Made by a program: the position numbers and the translations under genes
The notes under the pieces: generated by a model
What the model was told of the DNA's origin: nothing
What the model saw: only the letters and a program-made list of their open reading frames with translations
Databases searched by the model: none
Assembly (NCBI GenBank): GCA_963969495.1
Contig: OZ018321.1
Coordinates: forward strand, 134,005,015 to 134,069,014
Reading direction: 5' to 3'
DNA length: 64,000 nt
DNA from: Ceratothoa steindachneri
Taxonomy: Eukaryota > Arthropoda > Malacostraca > Isopoda > Cymothoidae
Part shown: piece by piece, positions 1-11,572 of the stretch
How the letters are laid out: each line of letters begins with the position of its first letter
How positions within the stretch are numbered: the first letter of the stretch is position 1

Positions 1-1815
1 TGTCGGCACCCCCGCTTCTGCGTGAATTGTAGCTCTTGACTACCATGGCCCCGAATGCACAAAAAAACACCTCGCTGTGCCAACTGCGGAGGTACCCACA
101 GGGCTGCGTTAAAACGTCTTCATATTTTTTATAGAAAAGGAGGTGCTCGCTTTACGCGACTCCCTACCTCTAGATATAAGAGGCCTGCCAGCGTGCTCGA
201 GCACAAACCTTACCACTCGGCCGGCTCTTCTCTGTCGTTTTACGTGACGCTGGACGAAACCGACCATCACGCTCGAGTTCCCACCAGCCTGAAACACTTC
301 ATCCTACATCTACTCGCAGCTGCCGAAAAATTCAGGATATGCAGTCGAAGCATCGCTCTCACACTGAGATTACCAATGTAGCCCCCCTCTCTCCAGCAGC
401 TCTAGCTGGGATAGACGCTCAGGGTGAGACCCTTGAAGATATCAGACGCTATCTGTAAGAATCCCTAACATCGACCAGTTAAGGTTTATCCACACGGCCC
501 CGAGATCCAAAGCCCATTTGTAAGAGGAAGGATTCCTCACCTGGGTCATCGACCACCAATAAACGGGGAGCCTTTGGAGCTTACTCGGCCGAACCTCGAG
601 AATCTTCAATGGCCTCTTACCCTATGGCTGAACATCCTATTCCCTTAAGTCCGACCCACCCTTCCCATGACTTAGGCCCCATCCTGATCCAAACGATTGC
701 AGATATACACCCAGATCCACACACCTCGCTCAGATCGCCGGTCCGTTCCACTCACCCTTCTACCCATGATCCGATGGAAGCAGTTGATTCTCCAACATGA
801 CCAATCGCGGTCATGGACCAACCCCTCATACACTAAAAATACCCTCGACGCATGAATCCAGATCTATCTGTCGAAAATCCCTTCTCGATCTTCCTTTGCC
901 GCCAGGTTGTGAGCCCAAATTACAATCAAGGGCCTCGGTCGGTTCTCCAAAACCCTCAACAAATGCCCCAGTTACTGTTACCTCTAAGATATTTTCCTCT
1001 GCAAAAGCAGGCTCCTCAAAATCTGCTCTTTGGGACGAACCTCAAATACAACATCGGCCACAAAAGAGAAAAAGATATCCACAGTGGTATCTAATCATCC
1101 CACATAATATTTCATTTTCAATGAAATTGTCAAGGCGTTCTTCCAAAGTGGGAAGAACTCAAAATTCTTTTAACGACTCTCCACCCCGCTGTTATTTGTC
1201 TTCAGGAGAATAAACTGGGTATACGGCCCTTTCCGCCGGTCCTCGGCTTTCTCACTTTCAACTAAATTGCTTCTGCTGGAAGCTCATCTCATGGGGGGTG
1301 TCATTTATGGTATCTTCATCCCAACATGTATTTCCCATCCCCCATACATACTACCCTCCAAGCTGTTGCCGTGAGGGTTTTTCTTACTAAGCTTTTTACC
1401 GTTTGCTCTATTTACTTACCCCCTTGTTTATCATTGTCAAGACCCGACCTTTTAGACCAGTTGCCCTCCCCATTCTTATTACTAGGAGATTTTAACTCCT
1501 GTCACCAATCCTAGGGTGACCACTCGAAATGTCAAAGGCAGTGTTTTAGAGTCTCTTATTATCTGACTTTTAGTTGTGTTGACCTGTCTGTTTGTTCCCT
1601 GGATTGTTTACGGAAGTTCGATGGTCAATTCATGATGATATCTGTAGAAGTCTAAATACCACGCACATTACTATACGCAGAAATACTCCGACGCAAGCTT
1701 CATGTCCCTCCCGAATTCCAAATTCACTTTTCGCCTCCAATTCCCTCCGCCCTTTTCGCACCTTTAAGACAACCAAATTCGAGAGGGCCGTTCAGGAAAA
1801 TGTCTGTCGCTAAAA
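1..1815 (+). mobile_element. LINE-B copy 1: broken ORF1 (gag-like) and endonuclease part
   Basis: This is a decayed non-LTR retrotransposon of the I/Jockey type with RNase H. Near positions 25-115, frame-shifted translation shows cysteine/histidine knuckles, including CANCGGTHRAA, as in the nucleic-acid-binding ORF1 protein of these elements. A proline- and serine-rich stretch follows (about 600-1210). At 1330-1510 the apurinic endonuclease fold begins, with LLLGDFN at about 1480-1500. Around 1575-1660 there are weak matches to the IDLSVCS and W-x-V-x-DD motifs that end that domain. No frame stays open for more than about 140 codons, so the copy is dead. It stops shortly after the endonuclease. 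The copy at 3036 repeats the same post-endonuclease region, so the two are separate or rearranged copies. The 5' end lies outside the window or is lost. Confidence 0.6.
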
Positions 1816-3035
1816 GACACCTGCTAGCCGATGAAGGTCCGAGTTTTCGCGCCGTCGTAAACTGCGACGTGGAGCGAAGTTGTGAAAGATTTACTCTGCT
1901 TGGCAGCAGATGAAAAGGTTTTTCACGCAGCGATACGGATTTTATGAAAATTCGGTGCTCTCTCTCTACTCCTTCTCGTGAGAGAAATAAAAGGAAAACT
2001 TCTCCCTGAAGTCAGGCAGAAGATCTTGGACCTACTTTGTGAGGAGAGCTCGTCCCACAATAGAAACAGTTTACTCGTTGTAAGAAAGAAACTTCGGGGA
2101 ATGTGTGTGTTGCCGTCACTTTAGGTGCCAAACTTCTCGCAGGCTTCCCATTCAGAGTCTGAGGTTATACAGGACCTCTCTCTGCGGATTACCCTAGACG
2201 TAGCTAGGTAATCGGTTTTGGCTACCCACTCCAGGAGCCGAATAATCGGATAGTCACTTCGAGGAAGAACAAGTCCGATTTGAGCCACAGTTTGGCTCGC
2301 CTTCGTGATCCGGCATTGGATCATTCTATCACCGGTCTAGGATTACCTTCTCATTCGATAACCTCGGACGACCGCACTAAGTGCGATCATCGTGACCAGA
2401 AGAAGGTCTTCACTGTCATTCTCAAAAATGCTTACGAACTCAAAGGTATCGTTAAAGTAAATTATCCCCTCCCCTAACTTCAACAGTTTATTAGTGAACT
2501 AGAATTCCCATCCCGAGCTCATAACCTCGAGTATTAGAAGTGATTAATTCAGTGTTTAATTCAATAATATTATTCCATTCATTCTGTCTTGTACCATTAA
2601 GACGCAGGCATCCTAGTGAGTAATTTTCAAGTATAATCCCCACGACATTATGAAGACTTACTTATTCAGTGCAAATATTAATTCTATTTATACCTATATA
2701 CGCTGTTTCTTGTTTCTAATTCATGTACATTAAAGATTATTTTTGTTTCTGTGTGTTTAACTATTTTGGACGATTCTTTAGCAATTATTAAGCAACCCAC
2801 TCGGCTTAAATCTCAATATTACACATGTCCACCGATGACTGTCTGTTACTGAGTTACGACACACTCAGTGGATCATTATCTTCATTTTGATCAAAAGGGA
2901 AGCACCGGGGTTATTCTTATTCACCGGAAGTGGTTACGGTAGGTGTATTGGATACACTTCACCTCCGCTTCACCTTGATGCAGTAATAAAATATATGTCC
3001 AGGAAGTGGGACTGGGATTACCCACTCACTAAACC
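1816..3035. other. Unassigned stretch between two LINE-B pieces
   Basis: I recognise no gene here. The first part (about 1816-2480) is coding-like in base composition, with frames broken by stops. The second part (about 2520-2850) is AT-rich with short T and A runs. It could be an insertion between two LINE-B fragments or a diverged part of LINE-B. No terminal repeats or target duplication are visible. Confidence 0.4.
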
Positions 3036-6000
3036 TCGACAATCTCCATGGCAGTGACCATTTCTCTATTCTCTTGAAGGCCCTTCAAGTTAGCCCTCAT
3101 ACAACCATGCCCCTTAAGTGGGACTTAGGTCATGCACATTGGGAAGGCTTCCAAGAGGCCTCCTTCACAAGTGCATCCTTGGGAACCTTCATTGGAGTGG
3201 ACGCGGCAGTAGAATACTTTACATCGACTATCTACAATGCAGCAATACAGACCATCCCACGGAGGCGACCGGGAAGTCGTTCAACTGTGCCCTGGTGGAC
3301 CTCGGCGTGTACAATAGCTGTCAAAAACTACAAGTTAACCCATGCCCGATTCCGAAGAAACCCAATTTTGAGCAACAAGGTCGACCGAAACCGAGCTCGT
3401 GCGCTTCGCCAAAGAACCCTTAGACAGGCTTGCCGAAATTCATGGCGCCGTTACGTTTCATCAATTTCCTCTATGATACCTACCACTAAGATCTGGAAGA
3501 GAATTAATAAGATCAGGGGCCGTTATGCTGATCATCATACCCCCACACTCAACTTACACGGTTCCTTGGAGAATGACAGCCTGGCGGTCAGCAATGCTTT
3601 TGCTGACCGCCAGGCTGTCATTCTCAGCCGTTATGATATGGTTTTTCTATTCTACAAATCAAAGGAAGAGTCGCATTCTATCAAATTCACAACAAAATCT
3701 AACCTTGCATATAATGTTCTATTGAGCATCCATGAGTGCATAGCGGCTTTGTATCTTTGCAGATCTACTTCTCCTGGCCTTCCCCATTTCGATATGATTC
3801 GGCACCTACATCCACACTCTATTCTCTTCTTACTTGATTTGTATAACCTTATATGGGTGAAGGGTTTATTACCCCTCATTATAGCTCATTGGGATCATCC
3901 TTCCCTTTGTCAAACTAGGCAGGAAGGGGTTAGACGCAGATCACTACCGCCCTATACCTCTCACCAGCTGTTTGAGTAAGTTGCTGAAAAAAAAGGGTGT
4001 TGGAGCGCCTAAACTGGTTCCTAGAAACCAATCACCTTCTCTCTCCATTTCAATGTGGCTTCCGTAAAGGTGATAGTACCCTTGACCTACTAGTATGTTT
4101 CGAGGGATCAGTCCGGAAAGCTTTCTCATTAAAGCACCGAGTCCTGGCTATATTTTGGATATCGAGAAAGCCCACGACACAACATGGAGATACGGCATCT
4201 TGAAGCAGCTATACATCTGGGGGATGAGAGGCCTTTTACCCTCACTTATTTAAAGTTTTTAAGCATCTCGATCCTTCACGGTACGTGTTGCAGACGCATA
4301 CTCTGACCTGCAACCCCAAGAGGAGGGAGTTCCTCAGGGCACTGTTTTAAGTGTCTTACGTTTTATAATTGCCATCAATGATATTATTTCGTCTCTTCCA
4401 GAGGGTGTATCGGCAACTCTGTTTGTCGATGATTTGGCACTATACTGTTCCTCACCTCCCCTTCCATCAGTAGTGCGTCGGCTACAACTGGCGGTCGGTG
4501 CTGTCTCCAAAAGAGCACAACTTAAGAGATTCCGCTTTTCCACGAACAAAACCAAAGCAATGTATTTACACCGGGGCAGAGGGGTTCTTGTTCCGTCATC
4601 TATCTCCCTACAAAGCGGATATAGAGTTTGTCTTCGAGTTTCGATTTCTTTGCGTAACTCTCGATCCAAACTTATCCTGGTTACCGCACCTACGCCGACT
4701 TCGAACGGGCTGTCTGCGGGCAGTGACCGACAAACATTGTGGACATTATTCACAGCCCTCGTCCAATCCAATTGGATTATGGCTGTCAAATTTACTCATC
4801 GGATTCCCCTTCAGCCCTAAAAATGCTGAACCCCATTCGAAACCTCGGAGTTCGCCTTTCCAGTGGAGCCGTCTGTACTTCTCCTGTCAACAGCCTTTAC
4901 TGCGAGAGTGGGGTACTCCCTTTGCCCTACCATAGACTTCAAATTTGCATGCGATACCTCTGCCGAGTACAGCAAGCCCCTGTATCAGAGGCCTACAGAT
5001 GCATATATGCTGCAGTATCAACGGCGCCATATGATAAGTTGCCATCTTTACCCCGCCCCTTGAACCTTCGCATAGGAGATCATTTTCTTTATCCTGGGTG
5101 CTCCAAGGGTCCTTACCATTCCATCCTTACTGACCCTTAGTTGGCGTGCTCCTCTCCCCACAGTATGTACCAACATGCGGAGCCTGAAGAAGTCTTCTAT
5201 GGACCCTCACATCATTAGGAGCCTGTTCTTAGAGCACTCGACCTCACACAAACAATGCTGCCCACTATACACGGATGGCTCTAAGTTGGACGGTGGCGTG
5301 GGTGCCGCAGCCATCTACCCAGGAGGAGAATTCCTAACTCTATCTTTGCCGCCAGCAGCATCCATTTTTACCGCTGAACTTTCAGCAATCCTTTTAGCCT
5401 TTAGACTCATCCAAATTTTACATTTTAATGATTTTGTCATATTTTTAGACTCAAGGAGTGTTTTACAGTCAATTAGATCTTTTAATGCGTCCCATCCCTC
5501 AGTCACAGAAATTTTCAACTGACTGGTCCAAAATGCGTCCCGATATAGAATTATTCTTTGCTGGGTCCCTGGGCATGTAGGAGTCCTGGGCAACGAGAGG
5601 GCTGTTCGGCTGGCCCGCTCAGCATATTCTGTGTCCCCTGAGAACACCGTTCAGCCTTTTAGGGACTACTTTCCTTCAATAAGAAAGTATATTTTTCAAC
5701 TGTGGCAGAATGAATGGGATGAATGTTCATCATCCAAACTGTACAAAATTAAAAATTCTATTCACTCTTGGCCCTCGAGCCGTCCTAGATTGCGGTCGTT
5801 GGAGGTATCCCTTTGCCGAGTTCGCATTGACCACACGAGACTTACTTACGGCCATCTTGTTTCGGGTGATGTTCAAATCGGTTGCCCACCTTTTATTAGA
5901 CTGCACCCATTTTGCCACGTTTCGGTTGTCCCTCACACACCCTTCTTCGATTCATATTAGCAGAGGAATCTTTTAACCCTTCGTTTTTAAAATTAGTCTC
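3036..6000 (+). mobile_element. LINE-B copy 2: ORF2 with reverse transcriptase, RNase H and C-terminal domain, broken
   Basis: This is a 5'-truncated LINE of the I/Jockey group. It starts at the end of the endonuclease (GSDHFSI near 3045), followed by the ORF2 linker and reverse transcriptase. The RT shows TSPGL near 3770, an LSPFQCGFRKG block near 4040-4070, EEGVPQGT near 4325, and the catalytic FVDD at 4422-4433. RNase H begins with YTDGSK at 5268. It continues with a FTAEL acidic position near 5370, LDSRSVL near 5445 and CWVPGHVG near 5560. The C-terminal part (KIKNSIHSW, RVRIDHTRLTYGHL, about 5740-5860) is the usual tail of this group. Frame changes and stops break the protein into more than six pieces. 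The longest open piece (3074-3979) is interrupted by a 25-bp foldback at 3569-3625. No A-tail was identified. Confidence 0.75.
3569..3625. repeat. Perfect 25-bp inverted repeat with 7-bp loop inside LINE-B
   Basis: The left arm is 3569-3593 and the right arm 3601-3625, its exact reverse complement. The spacer is ATGCTTT. The right arm looks like a snap-back copy of the left one made within the LINE coding sequence, because it replaces the residues expected after the NDSLAVSNAFAD stretch. Confidence 0.9.
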
Positions 6001-7429
6001 CTCCACCTTTTATAGATAATTGGTCTCGTTTTATCCTAGCTGCCATATAGAATCCATTTGGATTGGGCAGCAACCCACCTTAAACCCTTATATACTTCGC
6101 CACCACACTAGGGTTAGGATCAGAAGGGGGGGGATATGGACGGCTGCATTAGGTCTCCCCCTCTAAAGGTTTTTCTCAGGGCGTCTTTCAGCTAGCCCTA
6201 AAGTGGAGCTTCTGGCTTTAGGATGACGCTCCTCTAATTTGGCTTATGCGGGGAAATTGAATATCTACTCTTAGACGAAATCTTGCTGTTTTAACCCATG
6301 TTAGGCTCACCGTGGTCCGACCTGCGAGGATTAATGCATTCTGTGGTCTTAGGCGGCCTTTCAGGTTCTCCTCGAGAAGAGGGGAGAGAGGGGAAGGGAG
6401 GTTAAGTGGTCGAGCTACGCCTCTTCCAATGCAAGGACGTTGTGGTTAAGGACCAATGGCTCAGTTGTGAGGGTGGGGTATCGATTCCCCTACATATATA
6501 TTATATATATGGTCACTCCGGCCCGCAGCCTGTTCCCAAAGGTCTCATCTGGCACTCACTCTGAAAATGTTGCCCGCCCTTGCTCTTTGGTCAAAGCTTA
6601 ATGACAAATTCGACTGTATAGCGGTCCAGGTTGTCAAGGTCCATCTTAACTCGAACCCGTGGGCTGAGTATGTGTAAATGTTCATTTACTTAAATTTCTT
6701 ATCCTATGGAGACTTTTCTCAACTTTCCAAAGCATTGTGAGACCATAGTATCTACTTTCCATGCATTTTTCTTTTCTCAAATTGTTTATGGATATAAATG
6801 AAAAAAATAGTGAGCGGGCGCATGAAAATCCGCCTCCAAGTTTAGCCTCGCCCTTCCTATGTATTTGGAAGGGCGAGAGAAATACAGATACACTTTCAAC
6901 CGGTTTAGGGGCTTTCCCTTTTCAATCTTTGCATCTACCCGTGCTCAGTTCCACCTCAGTACAAGACGTGGCGCCTCTTCTATCCCTTCTCAAAGACCAC
7001 TGTAACTTTCTTTAAGCGTAGAGTAGGTTTACTCCGCTCCTAGTATATGTATGAAGTGACTTCCCCCTCACTCCCTTCTTTATAGTCTCCTAAGGGCAAC
7101 TCCATCTTGGCCCCAACGGCGGTCCCCCATTGCCCCTCAAAAGGGACTGCCAAGAGAACACGCGTACGGTACAAAATCGACCGATCTCGGGGGGGGGGGG
7201 AGGCTCGATACGGTCAACCCCCTTAGAAGACCAAAGGATACCTGTGTTCCGCCGTGCCGGGCCCCCTATTGCCCTACAGGCATGTATTCTGTCTTTGCAA
7301 GGAAACGGCGCGCTTGAATCTCTCTCTCACCAGATGGAGGTCGGTGTGCCAGCCGTAGAGAGTGCAGGAGTGAAGAGTCCTCGATAGAGATCTGTGATAC
7401 ATTAGGGTAATGGCCAAATGGAGCCACCA
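6001..7429. other. Non-coding stretch with possible tRNA-like SINE head
   Basis: There is no convincing gene. At about 6433-6490 (+) a GTGGTTAAGG block followed by GGTATCGATTCCCC is reminiscent of the A and B boxes of a tRNA-derived SINE, but the match is weak. An AT dinucleotide tract lies at 6483-6508 and a G-run at 7191-7201. The rest is unique-looking sequence. Confidence 0.35.
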
Positions 7430-7990
7430 CATCTGATTTTTTTTTTTTAGAGCCCATCTGGCAACTGCCCACTTGGGCATAAGTCGCCGGAAACACGGCA
7501 GCCTAGAACTAGGCTACTTTAAAATAAAAATATGAAAACATAACAATGATAAAAATGTGAAAAACTTAACAATTAGGAAGCAATCTCCGGCAGCGGGGGG
7601 AGGTCCCCCTCACCCCGGTGCAGGAGCGTGCAACCTACAAAGAAAACAATAACAAACAAAGAAAAAAATAGAACCTTCTTAAATAAAGGGGAGAAGCCCG
7701 GCCTTCCCCCAAAAGTCAACAAGTCATTGTACACGAACTCGTCCCGAGTACAAGGGACAGACGGTAGCGACCCTGCTCATCCCGGTATCGGGACAGGTAT
7801 CGTGCGCGAAGATCACCCAGACTGGGACATTCGACAAAAATGTGCCGAACAGTCTGGGGGACGACGGAGTCGTCGCAATATGGCGCTGGCGAGCGCTCCA
7901 TCAGATAGCGATGCGTCACACGAGTGTGCCTGATTCGGAGACAACAGAAAGCGACCTGAAGCCGTCGCGGCATTGAGGAATAGGTCCATG
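7430..7990 (-). mobile_element. LINE-A fragment, 3' end only, minus strand
   Basis: Read on the minus strand, this begins with the end of ORF2 (FPWTYSSMPRRLQVAFC, RHTRVTHRYLMERSPAPYC, VRHIFVECPSLGDLRARYL, about 8000 down to 7720). It continues through a GC-rich hairpin region of the 3' UTR (about 7620-7590), the terminal 29-nt stem-loop (7488-7460) and an A-tail (about 7450-7437, seen as T on the + strand). It is 5'-truncated and lies head to head with the next LINE-A copy, which starts near 7991 on the + strand. Confidence 0.8.
7460..7488 (-). other. LINE-A 3'-terminal stem-loop (minus copy)
   Basis: The outer stem is GGCGAC with GTTGCC (one G-T pair), the inner stem TGCC with GGCA. It lies directly before the AGATGGGCTCT sequence and the A-tail, as in the other copies. 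Confidence 0.7.
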
Positions 7991-10900
7991 GGAACCCACC
8001 ACGTCTGAGCTGGACATTGTCCCGAAGGTGACCCCGCCCCAAATGCCAGGATCTACCATGGAGGTGAATCTGGGATTGTTGCCAAACACCGAACCTGAAC
8101 CCTGCCCCCCTTCCCTGTGAAAGCTTCTCCTCAGGCGACGCTGGCCCGGGAGGACAAACAAGGAGAGGAAGGATCTCCTCTCCAGACTTGTGCCCCTTTA
8201 ACAGTCAAGCCCTTCTCCATCTCGGAAAAGAATCTTGCTGTGGTCGGTCAGTCCGGCGTAGGGGTGCCTTCTGGGGAAGGAGAGAAGCGGATTGACGTCC
8301 CGCCATCATCATAAAATGAACAAGAAGAACAAGATAAAGAGGTCAAGTGGAATCTCTCCCTCCGCGGGGCCTCTAGTGAAGGACGAGTCCGGTGCCGCTT
8401 CGGCAAGCGACCATGCTAAGATGGGCATATCGGGCCTCGAGGCACTCTCCGATCAAGGGCTCAGACCAAGACCAAAGTTGCAAGTGTGCTGAGTGGTCCC
8501 TCAATTAATTCGTGCTTCCTAATTAAGAGACTAAATTGTGGTTTCGACCTCCCTGCCTTCAAACGCTTTCTGGTTATTCGTTCCACTAATGGCAACATGA
8601 TCCATCAAAAGAGAGCATTATCTAGTTTGATTGATAGAAAGCCGAAAGTGAACCGTTTCTTGGATGGGAGACTTATGGCGAATGCGTTGGAATCTTCTGA
8701 GGCGACTATGATTAGTTTCCGTCGGAAACAATGTATTGCCGGTGAGTTTGACGCCGCACTCTACCATTAACTTAGTCAGAGTAGTAGTTTATGCGAGGAA
8801 GCTCGTGCCCTTACACTCTTCACCTCGTTCGATCATGTAAAGTTTTCTGAGTAGGTGCGTGCCCGTTGTTATCCTTACCGCGTGAAGGCATATTTTTTCC
8901 ACTGCTCCGGCTATACGAATCGCTCCTTTAGGCATGCAAAGTCGGGTTTACCCGAAGTCTGTGTAAGTTGCTCTAAGGCCGTACTCAAGTATCTAGCCTG
9001 TATGGCCAAGTGTGTGAGTTGCGGAGACCGGCACCCCGCTTCTTCGAAGCAAAGTGGTAGGTACTCGTATCTCCTTAGAAGCAACTTATAGTCTTCCAGG
9101 CCTCGCATCGTCTCTCATTTCGCAAGACTAAGGACTTGGCGTGCCCGGCGTTGCCTGGGACGTCTTATGCCTCAATTTAAAAAAGGCACCCTCTCGTCAT
9201 AGTTCCTCCAGGCCTACTACCATTGTCATATCCGCGCCTATCTATAACCTTTCAGCTGGTCTACCTCCTTTGCCCCTGCTAAGCGCTCCTCTGTAGAGCT
9301 GGTGGCACGAAGGGGTCACAGCCATCCTCGGCTAAAACCAGGGCGCGCCTTCCACAGTCGTTACATTCACAACAAGCAACCCCTCTGCAAGTGGTCATAA
9401 GGCTGTATTATGTGGTTTCTAAAGCTTCCTCCCGAAAGGAGGACAGCACCAAAGGAGCTTCGTCTCCTATGCCCCTACCCGTGGCACTACTCGGTTGGTC
9501 GGAGACGGTGGATCCTACAAGGAATCACCCATGCGTCCGAATCCGCACGCTCCGGCCAAAAAATAATCTTATATCGAGCCCAACCCATCCCCTGATAAGT
9601 CTTCAAATGCAACAGCGCCTTCTTCGCCCAACATCGTCCGAAGTTCTGCCTCTGGTAAGCGCACGGCCATTACCGTGAGGGTCTTCTTTTCTAAGAGGGT
9701 CCCCACATATCCTTTGAAATACGCTTGGAGGGCATATTCCTTCAAGGAAATTACCACGGACTCTCGGTCAACGCGGTGGGTCGTCTCCTTACCTTCTACG
9801 TCAGCTATTTTTTGCAATAAAGCTTGCTGGGCGCAAAGCCCTGCCCAGCCTCTCGAGGTATAAGGGTTTGCGACCCAACCAACACGATATGGCGAACGGG
9901 AAGGAGGATGCACAATTTACAATCGGCATGAAATCCGCTCTTCTTTTTGCTATGAATACATCCTTCCAGGTAGTATCAGTGCAACTGCACCCGGATAGGA
10001 GATATACTGGTATTTCTGCGTAGATTCACACGTCAGTCGACTTCGACGCAAAGACTTCCACCGCGTCGTGGCATGATTGTCGAGGCCATTTCGAATACTC
10101 GTGGGGAGATTACTCGATGAATCTCAGGGGGCAGGTCTTTGCCAACTCGATCGACGAGCTGGAGATAAGTGTCCTAAATGTGGAGGAGTTTACGCATCAC
10201 TGCACAAGAATAGCTTCATTTTCTTTCCTTGATCTATCCCAATGCTCTCCAGATGCACAGCCTGATTTTGGGTGGAAGGTGGTGGATGACCGCCATTCAT
10301 ATACCATTTTCTGTATCGCTGACGCCTGAAAACCACCCTGGTTTTGCTTGCTGTCGCGCTTACCCTCATTTTAGGGAAGGACTGATTTCTCTGTCCCAGA
10401 AGAGGAGTTTAGGTCTGTAGATGAGGCCATGGAGTTTTTCTTCAGCAACTTCATTGCCGTTGGCCTAACTATTATTCCTAGATCGTCTGGCCGTTTTTGA
10501 TGTCGACCGCTTCAGTGGTGGCCCGTCTAATGTGAGACAGCCCTCAAATAGAAGCTTTATGCCTACATGCACTATAAACGCCGCCCGAACGATTTCACCC
10601 CTGGAGAATTTCGTCGAGCTAGGGCAGTGTGCCGCTATATTATAAGAACTTTTAATGAGTTAAACATAATATGAGCAAAGAGAATGATAAATGATTGGCT
10701 TACCTTGGGAAAAGGACTAATACTGTATCCAGGGAGAACTGAGAGAGCCGACGCTTTTTCTTTTGCGCCGGAGCCTTTGTCATGAGTCACGGGATATTAA
10801 ATTTTAGTGAAAAATGTAACACCTGGTTAACATCAAAATTTAGCCAAGCAAAATTATCATTCTCTAGAAAATTACTGAATATTTTATCTTTAAATTAATG

Positions 10901-11572
10901 ATCATTGAAATATTTAAATTAATAAAAATGACAATGAAATCAAACATAAATTATTATACCATGTCCCCCATTGATAGTCTACTTGTGGATGCTAGGGTTA
11001 TGCTACTCTCCCTACGGGGTGCACAGTGCATTATTCGCCTGTACGCGCGAGCCCAGGGCTCCCATCAGTCGCCAACAGCTCTCACTGCATCTGTAGCTGA
11101 TGTCGACGGCCCCTATGCCTCCAAGACACGCCAGGCATACCCTAAGCCCTTTGTGTTTAGGGCTAGGAAACTCCCTCGAGAGCTCGCTATAGCTCTCGGG
11201 CCAGTGGCGCCAGTGGTTCTGCCCAGGATGCAATCCTGGAAGTTACCACCTTTGACTATTCCTCACCACTTCTCTGCTCCAAACCTTCTACAGCGCCTGG
11301 ATTATTGCTTTCGGCCTTTTTGTAGCATACTTTGTGTCACCCTACAACCGTGTTAGTGTATACGGATGGCTCCAAGTCCCAAGAGGGAGTCGGTTTCCAC
11401 GCTGAATCCCCTCCGTTTGAAGCCAGCAGGGCCCTGCCAGGCGCTGCGTCTGTCTTCACGGCCGTGGTGGGTTCAATACACCGCTCGGTACAGGAGATAA
11501 CGCGACGTGCCCGGTTCGGAGACCGGATTGTGTTTTATAGCGACTCACAAAGCACCCTGAGTGCTCTCGGGG

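Noticed and set aside
3074..3979. 301-codon open frame as a cellular gene
   Set aside because: Its residues are the LINE-B ORF2 linker and RT start, and it is interrupted by the foldback at 3569-3625.
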